This document shows positions 8,633-18,800 of a DNA stretch of 64,000 nucleotides, piece after piece. Below the pieces are notes generated by a model, which was not told the origin of the DNA, did not search any database, and saw nothing but the letters and a program-made list of their open reading frames with translations. The position numbers and the translations under genes were made by a program. The stretch's first letter is position 1; the number at the start of each line of letters is the position of its first letter. The stretch spans positions 52,427 to 116,426 of the forward strand of contig NZ_MSMP01000015.1 of NCBI RefSeq assembly GCF_001936575.1, given 5' to 3'. Source of the stretch: Tenacibaculum agarivorans (GTDB lineage: Bacteria > Bacteroidota > Bacteroidia > Flavobacteriales > Flavobacteriaceae).

Positions 8633-9523
8633 TTAGATTTCTGTTTCTTGCAACCAAAGTTTAGTTGTATTTACCTCTTCCAATGAGGTAAGAAATTCTT
8701 TAGTATTATCCATGTATAAATTAGCATCTAAATAATATAGTCTTTTATCTTTTATACATTTTTCTAAATACTCTTCAGTTAAAATTGTTTTATCCTTTAC
8801 GTTAGCATCAAAAGCCTTTAATTTTGGCAATCCATTGTTTAAATGATCTACCCATGAATGATGAAAACCTGCAAAGAAATCTAAACACGGTAAAACATCA
8901 TACAACGCTTCTGCTATACCTTTTTTTCTAAGAAAATCTGATGTAAATGGCATAGATTTAAAATACCTTCCAGTCATTACAAAAAGTCTGTAACTACAAT
9001 CTGGAGCACCATGATTAGATTCAAGAAATAAATTAAGATAGAAAGAAGTATAATGTAATTTCACTGTAAGAATTTGATGTTTCTTTACCTCTTCTATAAT
9101 TCTATCTGCATAGCGACTATCTATTATTTCATCTAAATCTGACAAAATGATAATGTCATCATCACTAATAGTGTCTTTAAGTACACTACACATATTTCTT
9201 TGAACAGATTCATTAAAAAAAGCATAGTTATTACTCAAAAGTCCCCAATACCATTTATCAAATTGGTTTGCTTGACATGTTTCTGGGTTATAATAATCTT
9301 TATTTTCTTCTATTTCTCGAAACTTACTATTGGCATCAACTTTTTCGTAATGTACTTTATCTGTTAGCAAAGATGTATTGAAATTATAAGGCTTTTCTTT
9401 ACCTGTAAAAGTTTTATTCGCTTCAAAAATGTAAAGTTGATCTACCCAATTAGCATTTTCTTTTATTTTAATTTCTGCTACCTTGTTCTCATTAAAAAAC
9501 GGGCAAAATTCAAATACTTTCAT
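8633..9523 (-). CDS. GT17-like glycosyltransferase
   Basis: 296 aa, cytoplasmic, without signal or membrane segment. The N-terminus (FEFCPFFNEN, then WVDQLYIFEA) and the metal-binding SDLDEIIDS block (about residue 130) are typical of the Glyco_transf_17 family, whose known eukaryotic members add beta-1,4-GlcNAc. The DxD-like motif is intact. It starts 35 bp after the 2092-aa NRPS on the same strand and is the last gene of the operon. A plausible but unproven job is glycosylating the peptide product; an unrelated surface-glycan role is the alternative. Confidence 0.82.
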   Translation of the reverse strand: MKVFEFCPFFNENKVAEIKIKENANWVDQLYIFEANKTFTGKEKPYNFNTSLLTDKVHYEKVDANSKFREIEENKDYYNPETCQANQFDKWYWGLLSNNYAFFNESVQRNMCSVLKDTISDDDIIILSDLDEIIDSRYADRIIEEVKKHQILTVKLHYTSFYLNLFLESNHGAPDCSYRLFVMTGRYFKSMPFTSDFLRKKGIAEALYDVLPCLDFFAGFHHSWVDHLNNGLPKLKAFDANVKDKTILTEEYLEKCIKDKRLYYLDANLYMDNTKEFLTSLEEVNTTKLWLQETEI

Positions 9524-9558
9524 GATTTTAAATAGTTTATAGTTAATTATTTTTTAAT

Positions 9559-12500
9559 TTATTCTCTGAGATTCCAATTCAATAAATGATACATTTTTCT
9601 CTTATATTGATTAATTAAATTGGTAATTGTGGTTTCTTTAAAATGTATTGTGGAGTAATAAAATCTTATTTTCAATTCATTTGCGCTCTCCATAACAGTA
9701 ATATTTAATACGTAATTAGATTCATTGTCCTTAGAATTTGTGAAACCAGTTGGTATATCTAATTGTTCGTAATATGAGGTTTCTGGAAAAATATTTTCGG
9801 TTTTTAAATAATGAAATAGTACAGTTGCTTTATGTTTCGGTAATGAAAGTTCATCAGTTGTATTTTTTGGAGTTGCATACTTTAAAATAAAATAGTCAAG
9901 CCCATTTTTAGGAACATCCAATACTGTTTGATTAATTTGTTGCATTAGCTGCTCTTCATTTATTTCCTTACTAAAGGATAGTCGTACTGGATAGGCCCCT
10001 GCAAAGAAACCAGTAGTTCTTTCGATTTCTACATTTGGGAAAAAAGATTCTCGTTGTTGACTCATTATATCTATTAAAAGATCATTTGACCCAAAAAAAT
10101 CATAACACAAACTATATAATACGGAAACTAGAAAATTTGATGGCATTAACTGATGCTTTTGCATCGATTTTGAAAACTTTTCTATTTGTAAGCTACTATA
10201 TAAAAGAACATTCTCTACAGCTTTCATTTCTCTATGTGTTGCTCTTGCTTTTGGATTGAAATCTGTTGGAATATCTCCTCCTTCTTTTAGTATTTCTTTC
10301 CAATAAGTATGCTCTGTTGCAAAAGTTTTATTTGCAATGTATTTTTGTATCGTTAATACCCAATCTTTATATGATATAGAGCTGGATAATTCTATTTGCT
10401 TAGCTTGTTCTTTATCAGTGTTAGAAACTAATAATTTAAAAAAGTCATTGATAAAAATTTGGAGTGATACTCCGTCGAATACCAGATGATGGAACAAGAA
10501 AAATATCACTGGCGCATTTGTATCCAAATAGTTATCAAAAACCAACACGTTAAATAATTTGTTTCCATCCAACAAATCAAATTTTGATTGTGCTTCTGCA
10601 CATTTTTCACTTATGAACTGATTTTGATCTACTGGATCAATTAAAGCTAGGTTTTCATAATCACAAAAATTATTTAATGTGTGTTGATCATAATATTGCT
10701 TAAACTCACCATTCTCTTTAAGAAACCTTAATTGTAATGATTTATGAATATCAACAATTTTTGTAACCGCATTATTAATAACCTCTAAACTAACCTTATA
10801 CTTAATCTTAGTTAAAAAAGGCACATTAAAGCGATTTCTATTGATTAATTTTCTGGTGACAAATCGCTGTTGTAAGGGCGATAAAGGAAAAATCTTATCT
10901 TCATTTTTAACACTAAGAGGCGTTAATTTATGATCGATTTCATCCTTATTCTGTCTATTTGAAACAAATAATACTAAATGTTCAATGGTTCTATATTTAT
11001 AAATATCATTTACAGATACTACCTCTCCTCTTCTTTTTAATTCATTCGATAATTCTAATGCGTTTAATGAGTGACCGCCTAAATAAAAAAAATCATCTTT
11101 TTCAGAGATATTTTTCTGATCGAGTACTTTTTCCCATAGCTCAATGAATAATTGACTTTTTTGATTATCCTCAAAAGATCTATTGATTTCATTATTATCT
11201 AGAATAACATTATTAGAATCTGTTCTATCTTTTAAGTCTTTTATTGCAAGAAAGTTATAAACAGGTACCGATAATTCTACAGGAATACTGTTTGTATCAC
11301 TTTTTGGGTTATTGGTAGTGTACATTAAAATTTCTCGTGATACTCGCAGCATTTTATCAATCATTTGTTCTTCAAAACAATCAGCATCATATACTACTTT
11401 TATTTGGAAACATTCATTTTCGACCGCACCTATAACCGTAATTGGATAATTCGTTTTTTCTATTTCCTCTATATTTTCAATTTGAATATCGCTAGTATTC
11501 TGTTGGTATTTCGCTATGACTTTATGATTTTCAAACACCAGAATATGATTGAATAAATGAGGCGTTTTTAATGCTGTCATTTTTAATAACTCATTTAAAT
11601 CAACATAGCTATACTGGTTTATTTGCTGAAATGTTCTATGAATTGATTGAACTTGTTCTTGAATTGTATGTTGTACTGACCAATTTGTTACTACAGGTAA
11701 GGTATTAATGACCGGACCAACAATTCGGTCTATACCTTGAAAATCATGATTTCGTCCACTAACCGTTACACCAAAGACAATATGATCATTATTATGATGT
11801 AAATGAAGCATTTTTGCCCATGCAAAATGGAATAGTGAATTGAGTGTAACTTCATATTTTTTAGCCAGGCTTTTAATCTCTTCAGTCGCTTGTTTTGAAA
11901 ATTTCAAAATATACTCTTGTTGATTTTCAATTGGTTTATCTGGACTTGGTTGATGATTGGTTTTAGTATATGGAAAAGGAGTAAAATCTTCTATATTGGC
12001 TAATTGTTCTTTCCAAAATTTTAAAGCTGGAACTTTACTTTGCGAATTTAGCCAACGTGTTAAATGATGAAATTGTAATGATTTTAATTGGTGAAAATTA
12101 TTTCCAATATCAGCATTTTGAAAAGAGTTTACTAAATCATTTATAATATGATAAATACTCCATCCATCAATTAAAATATGGTGAATTGTCCATACCAGCG
12201 CATACGAATTATTATCTTGCTTTATAAGTAAAAAACGTAATGGAAACTCTTGACTAAGGTTAAATTTAGTTTTTCTGTCATTTGAGAGTATATGATCAAT
12301 TTCTTCATCTATTATATCCTGATCTTTACCTATTAAAGAGACTTCATTCCAACTCATCATATCAGCATCTTCATAATACTCATATGAACATTGTAAAGGC
12401 TCTTTTAGACCTTCCCAAGCAAAAACAGTTCTAAAAATCTCATTCTCTTTAATTAATTGTTGTAATTTTCTTTGCAATTGTTCTTTTTGAAGATTTCCAG

Positions 12501-15500
12501 AGATTGTAATTTTAACTTGTACATAATATTGATCTGATTCTTTATTTTTTAAATAATGAAATAACATTCCTCGTTGTAAACCAGTTACTGGAGTAATCGA
12601 TTTAATAGTTCCCCGTTTATTTAGTTTTTCAAATAGCCGATCGAATGTAAACTGATTCAAATGGCCTAATTCAAAATCCGAAGGTGTGTAACGAATCTCT
12701 TTTTTTGTACTACAATGCGTAATAATATTTTTCAAATTCGCTTTAAAATCAGCTGCAATTTTTTCTGCCATTTTTGTATTAAATTTATTGGTATCATAAG
12801 TTATTTCAAAGCGAAACTCTCCTTTCACAATAGAACAGTTAAACTCTAAAGAACTCCAACGTTGATTCTCTATTCCTACAATATCATGCCCACTCTTTTC
12901 ATCAAATAAATTCCATTCTTTTGGTAAATCGTATTGCTCATCATCAAAAATTCCTAAATAATTAAACCAAGCTTCCGGATAAGTATCTTTTATACCGTTG
13001 TTAACCTCAGTATCATCATTCATATATTTGAGCGCTCCATAAGAAAGTCCCTTATCTGGAACATTACTCAGTTGTTCTTTAATTGCTATAATACTGGCCT
13101 CAATATCTTTATCTTCAGGTAGTGTAATCACCATTGGATAAGCAGATGTGAACCATCCAATTGTTCGAGAAACATCTACCTCTTCAATACATTTTTCTCG
13201 TCCATGACTTTCTAACATGAAAGTAACTTTATACTGTTGCATCCAGTTAGCTAAACTTTTTACATATGCTGTAAGGAGTAATGTTTCTATATTAGTGTTA
13301 TAAACGTTAAAGCAATCTTTAGATAAAGCAATTGTTTCCTGCCTTGAAAGACAATCCTGAACAGAATTATACGAATATTTTGAAGTAATAACACATTGAT
13401 CTTTTGGCAATTCAAACATTTCTACTTGTTCCGAAACCCTTTTCCAAAAAGGAAGTGCTTGCTGTGTTCTTTCATTTTGAGCATAGGCTTTTAACTGCTG
13501 GTACCAATATTGAAAGTTATCTGTTTTTGAAATTGTTTTTCCTTGATATAGCTGTATTAAGTCTTCTACTAGAATTCGCCAAGAAACACCATCAACAATT
13601 AAATGATGTAGAATAATAAGAATATAAAATTTATCATCATTCCCTTCAATAACAGCAACTTTGTATAGCTCATTTTTTTCTAGATTAATCTGTTGTTCTA
13701 TTTCTTTTTTTATCTGATCAACTCCTCTATTTTCATTTGTTACCCCTTTTATACTATGAAAACTTAGAAACGTATCATCGACATCATTGTCATAATTTTG
13801 AACAAAGGCTCCGTTCTTTTTATAAAACTTAACTTTAAAAATATTGTGAGACTTTACAAGATTTAGAAATGCATTTTGTAATTTTTGAATGTCTATTGAT
13901 CTTGCTGTTACTATTTGTGCTTGTTGAAAATAACTCGGATTGGAAAAATTTAAATTGAAAAACCATTTTTGAATAGGTGTCAACCTAATTTCTTCTGAAA
14001 GTGTAGTATCTTTTGATACTTTTTTTACATTTTCTTTAGCTATCAGAGCCAATTCTCCTATTGTAGGATAATTATAAATGTCGGAGGTTAAAAAATAGAG
14101 ATTCAATTTTCTAGATTCAGCTACAAAATGTAGTGCAGAAATGGAATCTAGTCCTAAAGCAAAAAAATTATCGTCAATACCTATAAGTTGTTCTCCAAAT
14201 ATTTCTTTAAGAGCATACAATAGTTTTTCTTCTTTTGATCCATCTTTTTTAGGTATAAAATCCTTGGAAACACCAACCTCTATAGGATCAGGAAGTTTCT
14301 TTTTATCTAACTTACCATTTGATGTTAATGGTATTTCATCTATAAATACGATATGTCTTGGCAGCATATAATCTGCTACTTTTGTGGATAGAAAATCCTT
14401 AATTTCTTTCTTTTCTATTTGACCATTAATTAATACCCAAGCAACAATATACCCTAACTCTTTACGATCTTTTTTTATCCTAACAGCTGCAAACCTCACT
14501 TTAGGATGCGTCATTATATGATATGCTATTTCATCAAGTTCTATTCGATATCCTCTTAATTTTACCTGATTATCATTCCTACCTATAAATTCTATAATTC
14601 CATCTTGATTTATCCATCCTAAGTCACCTGTTCTGTAAATGATCTCATTTTCTCCAACAATGCCTTTTGCAAATACTTTTTCTGTCTTCTCCGGCATTTT
14701 ATAATATCCTTTGGCAACACTCAAGCTTTTGACACAAATTTCTCCAATTTCTCCAGTGTTTACTGGATTTAATTCCTCATTCAAAATATAAATTGAACCA
14801 TCATCAACAGGCATTCCAATTGGGATATTTTTTTGCGTTGAGGATATCTCATCTATTTTAAAGAAGGTACATAATACTGTACATTCAGTAGGTCCATATA
14901 TATTTGTTAATCTTTTTGGGCCTAAATATTCCAATGCTTTTTTAGTATGAATTATTGAGGCTGTTTCTCCTCCAAAAAGGATTTGCTTTATGGGTTCTAA
15001 TAGTTTTATATGCTGATCTACAATAGCGTTAAAGAAAGAAGTAGTAAAAAAAGCAATTGTTATTCCATATTCTTTGATATAATTGGTTAGCGATTCAAAA
15101 TCAAATAATAGTTTTTGATTAATTAAAACCAGAGTAGCCCCATTCAATAAAGTTCCAAATATCTCAAAAGTAGATGCGTCAAATGCGTAATTTGCTAACT
15201 GTAAAAAACTATCTTCAGTAGTAATTGTAACAAAATTTGGATTAACTAAACGATTACTAATATTTTGATGTGTTATTAATACTCCTTTTGGAGTACCTGT
15301 AGAACCTGAAGTATAAATTAGTTGGGCTGTTTCCTGAGAATCATTTTCAAAATTAGGAGGATAATCGGAATACTCTTCTAAATTTTCATCTGTTATATGT
15401 AAATAATCACAAGGGAATTTTTTATTCGTATTGTTCTCTTCTATTTGTAATAAAAAAGCAGCTCCACTATTCTCCAACAAATACGTTATTCTATCTTCAG

Positions 15501-15837
15501 GATCTCCGGGATTTATTGCTACATAAGCAGCTCCAGCTTTTAAAACCCCAAAAATACTGGCAATCATAGTCGGATTCTTTTTACCTAAAATAGCTATGAA
15601 AATACCTTTCGATATTTTTTTGTTGTACTTCTTTGAAAAATTATGTTGTATATAATGGGCTATTTTATTTGCTTTAGCATTGAGTTCTGCATACGTCATT
15701 GTATAATTACCATAGCGAACTGCAACTTTACCAGGATTTTTATCTACATGTAAATTAAATAATTCTGGTAATGTTTTATGAATTGTTGCTTGCGTTATAA
15801 CCTGATTCTCTTTTTTTTGATCAGCTATAGTTTCCAT
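9559..15837 (-). CDS. Nonribosomal peptide synthetase, A-PCP-E-C-PCP-E
   Basis: 2092 aa. Domains in order: adenylation (about 20-520; TSGSTGTPKG, YGPTE, NGKLD); PCP (about 528-602, Ser565 in LGLDS); epimerization (about 618-1050; HHLIVDG, DVSRTIGWF, FNYLG); condensation (about 1078-1510; HHILIDG); PCP (about 1563-1627, Ser1590 in GGHS); a second, diverged epimerization-type domain (about 1650-2092; HHLVFDG, RTTGFFAGAYP). Only about 50 residues separate the second C from its PCP, so that module has no A domain. The A-domain pocket aligned to GrsA reads DAFFLGIVLK, of the aliphatic (Ile/Leu/Val-like) type. The protein starts with A, so it probably initiates the peptide although its gene is second in the operon. 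Confidence 0.95.
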   Translation of the reverse strand: METIADQKKENQVITQATIHKTLPELFNLHVDKNPGKVAVRYGNYTMTYAELNAKANKIAHYIQHNFSKKYNKKISKGIFIAILGKKNPTMIASIFGVLKAGAAYVAINPGDPEDRITYLLENSGAAFLLQIEENNTNKKFPCDYLHITDENLEEYSDYPPNFENDSQETAQLIYTSGSTGTPKGVLITHQNISNRLVNPNFVTITTEDSFLQLANYAFDASTFEIFGTLLNGATLVLINQKLLFDFESLTNYIKEYGITIAFFTTSFFNAIVDQHIKLLEPIKQILFGGETASIIHTKKALEYLGPKRLTNIYGPTECTVLCTFFKIDEISSTQKNIPIGMPVDDGSIYILNEELNPVNTGEIGEICVKSLSVAKGYYKMPEKTEKVFAKGIVGENEIIYRTGDLGWINQDGIIEFIGRNDNQVKLRGYRIELDEIAYHIMTHPKVRFAAVRIKKDRKELGYIVAWVLINGQIEKKEIKDFLSTKVADYMLPRHIVFIDEIPLTSNGKLDKKKLPDPIEVGVSKDFIPKKDGSKEEKLLYALKEIFGEQLIGIDDNFFALGLDSISALHFVAESRKLNLYFLTSDIYNYPTIGELALIAKENVKKVSKDTTLSEEIRLTPIQKWFFNLNFSNPSYFQQAQIVTARSIDIQKLQNAFLNLVKSHNIFKVKFYKKNGAFVQNYDNDVDDTFLSFHSIKGVTNENRGVDQIKKEIEQQINLEKNELYKVAVIEGNDDKFYILIILHHLIVDGVSWRILVEDLIQLYQGKTISKTDNFQYWYQQLKAYAQNERTQQALPFWKRVSEQVEMFELPKDQCVITSKYSYNSVQDCLSRQETIALSKDCFNVYNTNIETLLLTAYVKSLANWMQQYKVTFMLESHGREKCIEEVDVSRTIGWFTSAYPMVITLPEDKDIEASIIAIKEQLSNVPDKGLSYGALKYMNDDTEVNNGIKDTYPEAWFNYLGIFDDEQYDLPKEWNLFDEKSGHDIVGIENQRWSSLEFNCSIVKGEFRFEITYDTNKFNTKMAEKIAADFKANLKNIITHCSTKKEIRYTPSDFELGHLNQFTFDRLFEKLNKRGTIKSITPVTGLQRGMLFHYLKNKESDQYYVQVKITISGNLQKEQLQRKLQQLIKENEIFRTVFAWEGLKEPLQCSYEYYEDADMMSWNEVSLIGKDQDIIDEEIDHILSNDRKTKFNLSQEFPLRFLLIKQDNNSYALVWTIHHILIDGWSIYHIINDLVNSFQNADIGNNFHQLKSLQFHHLTRWLNSQSKVPALKFWKEQLANIEDFTPFPYTKTNHQPSPDKPIENQQEYILKFSKQATEEIKSLAKKYEVTLNSLFHFAWAKMLHLHHNNDHIVFGVTVSGRNHDFQGIDRIVGPVINTLPVVTNWSVQHTIQEQVQSIHRTFQQINQYSYVDLNELLKMTALKTPHLFNHILVFENHKVIAKYQQNTSDIQIENIEEIEKTNYPITVIGAVENECFQIKVVYDADCFEEQMIDKMLRVSREILMYTTNNPKSDTNSIPVELSVPVYNFLAIKDLKDRTDSNNVILDNNEINRSFEDNQKSQLFIELWEKVLDQKNISEKDDFFYLGGHSLNALELSNELKRRGEVVSVNDIYKYRTIEHLVLFVSNRQNKDEIDHKLTPLSVKNEDKIFPLSPLQQRFVTRKLINRNRFNVPFLTKIKYKVSLEVINNAVTKIVDIHKSLQLRFLKENGEFKQYYDQHTLNNFCDYENLALIDPVDQNQFISEKCAEAQSKFDLLDGNKLFNVLVFDNYLDTNAPVIFFLFHHLVFDGVSLQIFINDFFKLLVSNTDKEQAKQIELSSSISYKDWVLTIQKYIANKTFATEHTYWKEILKEGGDIPTDFNPKARATHREMKAVENVLLYSSLQIEKFSKSMQKHQLMPSNFLVSVLYSLCYDFFGSNDLLIDIMSQQRESFFPNVEIERTTGFFAGAYPVRLSFSKEINEEQLMQQINQTVLDVPKNGLDYFILKYATPKNTTDELSLPKHKATVLFHYLKTENIFPETSYYEQLDIPTGFTNSKDNESNYVLNITVMESANELKIRFYYSTIHFKETTITNLINQYKRKMYHLLNWNLRE

Positions 15838-15874
15838 AATGGGAGAGTTTTTTGTTTTTAAGTATTATGCTTCT

Positions 15875-18800
15875 TTAAGCTTTATTACTTACTTCAACTT
15901 TTGATAAATAATTTTCAGGAAGTTTTGATAAATTTTCAGCAATAAACTGTGCTTGAAAAGGCAGAATTTGTCTATGATAACAATGAAGAGGAATTATTGT
16001 TATTTTATTTATATCTATTATATGTTCAAGATTATTATACCCCAGATTTTCTATTGGTATCATGTTATCAGTATTATCATCGCTCTCGGTATACAGTGCC
16101 TGAAAAAGTATGATTTCTGTTGTAAACAAACGATTACTTATAGGAGTTTGAGCTAACATATATTCTGCTTCTGAAGCACCTACTAATTTCTCGACGTAAT
16201 CACTAAATTCTCCAGCAAACATTTTTGATATAAAATTATGAGTAGCTTCTTTATCAAAATCATTAATATTTGGAGATTGGTTTGGTAGAGGAATATAAGT
16301 ATCCAGTAAGATAACTTGTATATCTGAATACCCTCTACTTTCTAAAATAACTGCTATTTCTAAAGCAATTGCCCCTCCTAAAGACCATCCTAATAAAATG
16401 ATCGGGTTTTCAATCGGGTACTTTTTAATATATTCTTCTAAATAAAAATTTGCCAACTGATGCAAATCATTAATTCTAAATTCTCCATAAATATTGTGAT
16501 TATCAATACCAATACAGTTATACTTGTCTTTTAACAATTTAGTTAGGCAATGATAAGCGTCTGTTCCTCCTAAAGCAGAATGTACAAATATCATATCAGA
16601 TAAATTACTATTGTAAGCTTGCTCGTAAGGCTCAACTAATGACACGTGATTTTGGAAAGCATTCAATTTTGAATAGATAGCCGCTAAAACTCCAATTGTT
16701 TTATATCGAATAATATCACTTATCTGTACTTTAATCCCTAAGATTTTACTCATCTGACTTGATACTTGAATTGCAAGAATTGAATTCCCTCCAATACTAA
16801 AAAAGTCATCTTTAATACCTACCTTTTTGAGTCCTAAAACTCGCTCCCAAACTTTGCACAATTCTTTCTCTAATTGAGTTGTTGGAGCAACATAATTATC
16901 TATTGAACTAAATTTGGGGTCTGGTAATGATTTTTTATCTAACTTTCCATTAGGTGTTAATGGTATTTTATCTAACTCAATCCAAGTCCTAGGAATCATA
17001 TAATCTGGTAATTTTTCCATTAATACCTCTTGAATCTTTTCCTTATCAATAACATTTTCTAAAACTACGTAAGCAACTAATCGTTTATTTCTATTTATAT
17101 CTTCCTTAGCTATTACAAAACTATTCTTAATACCTTTGACTTCTGATAATACATTTTCTATTTCGCCTAGTTCAATACGATATCCTCGGATTTTTACTTG
17201 ATTATCCCTTCTTCCTATAAATTCAATAGTTCCATCTGGTAACCAACGTGCTAAATCTCCTGTTTTGTAAATGATATCATTTGCTTTGAATGGGTTTACA
17301 ACAAATTTTTCTGCGGTTAGTGCTTCTTTATTCAAATATCCTCTAGCGACTCCTTTACCTCCTATATATAATTCTCCTACTATACCTTCAGGAACTAAAT
17401 TCATAGAGGCATCTGTAATATAGATTTGCGTATTTCCAATAGGAGTTCCAATAGTCATTGGTTGTGTAGTATCACTATTTTCAAAAGCTTTCATAGTTGC
17501 GGTAACCGTAGCTTCTGTTGGTCCGTATTCATTATAGAATAGGCAATCTTTACTCCAACGTAACATTAATTCTTCGCTACAAGGCTCTCCTCCTGACACT
17601 ACTCTTTTCAGAGATGGCAGTTTTTCGTTAGTTGGTAATATGCTCAGTAAACTTGGAGTAGCGTGTAAATGTGTAACTCTTTCCTTATCTATTAACTCCA
17701 ATACCTTATCTGCATCTATAATAGTTTCTCTGCTAAGTAATACTAATTTTGCTCCAGCTGATAATGTGATAAAAATTTGTTCTACTGAAGCATCAAATAC
17801 AAAATTTGCTAATTGTAAAACACTATCATCTTTATCGATTCCAAATGCTTTGATTTGAGCAGTTACTAAATTCACCACATTTCTATGTTCTATAAGTACT
17901 CCTTTTGGTTTTCCTGTACTTCCTGAAGTATAGATAGTATATGCTAAATGATTTGGTGTTACTGTTTGACTTAATGTACCTGTAAAGAAATCAGTAATGG
18001 TATTCCAATCACTATCTAACGATACAACACTTAGTTCTTTTACATGTTCTAAAGCATAACTACTAACGGATGTACTTATTACTAAATGAATCCCTGCATC
18101 TTCTAAAATATAATCAATACGAGCCTGTGGGAATGTCGGATCTATTGGCACATAAGCACCTCCTGATTTTAGGATCCCTAAAATACCTACTATCATATCA
18201 AAGCCACGCTCTAAACAAATTCCTACTAACATATCCGGAACAACTCCTTGAACATGTAAATAATGTGCTAATTGATTTGATTTTTCGTCTAACTCTTTGT
18301 ATGTAATCGACTCTCCTTCATAAATTAACGCTGTTTGTAAAGGATTTTTCTGAACTTGCTCTGAAAACAGTTCTACCAATGTTTTGTTTTCTGGTACTTC
18401 TTGGAATGTAGTATTGAAATTTGTTAGTAACTGCGTAGTTTCTCTCTCAGGTATGATGTTTAGACTAGCAATCGATACTTCTTTATCAGTTGCTACATTT
18501 TCTAGTAATGTTTCCAAGGTTATTATCATATATTCAATAATTCTCCTTGGTTCAATACTATGATGCACCTTAGTTGTTAATCCAAAATCAGCTCCATAAT
18601 CATCCACACTCATTGTAAATGGATAATTTGTTCGTTCATAATCGCTAATAACTGTAACTCCTAAATCGATACTTTCTTCTTTTCCTTCAACTTCAGTTTC
18701 AACTGAAGAATGACGGAAGTTAAATAAAGCACTAAATAATGGCATATCATTAGGTACACTACTCCAATTTTGTATACTTGAAAGTGGTGTATGTTCATAA

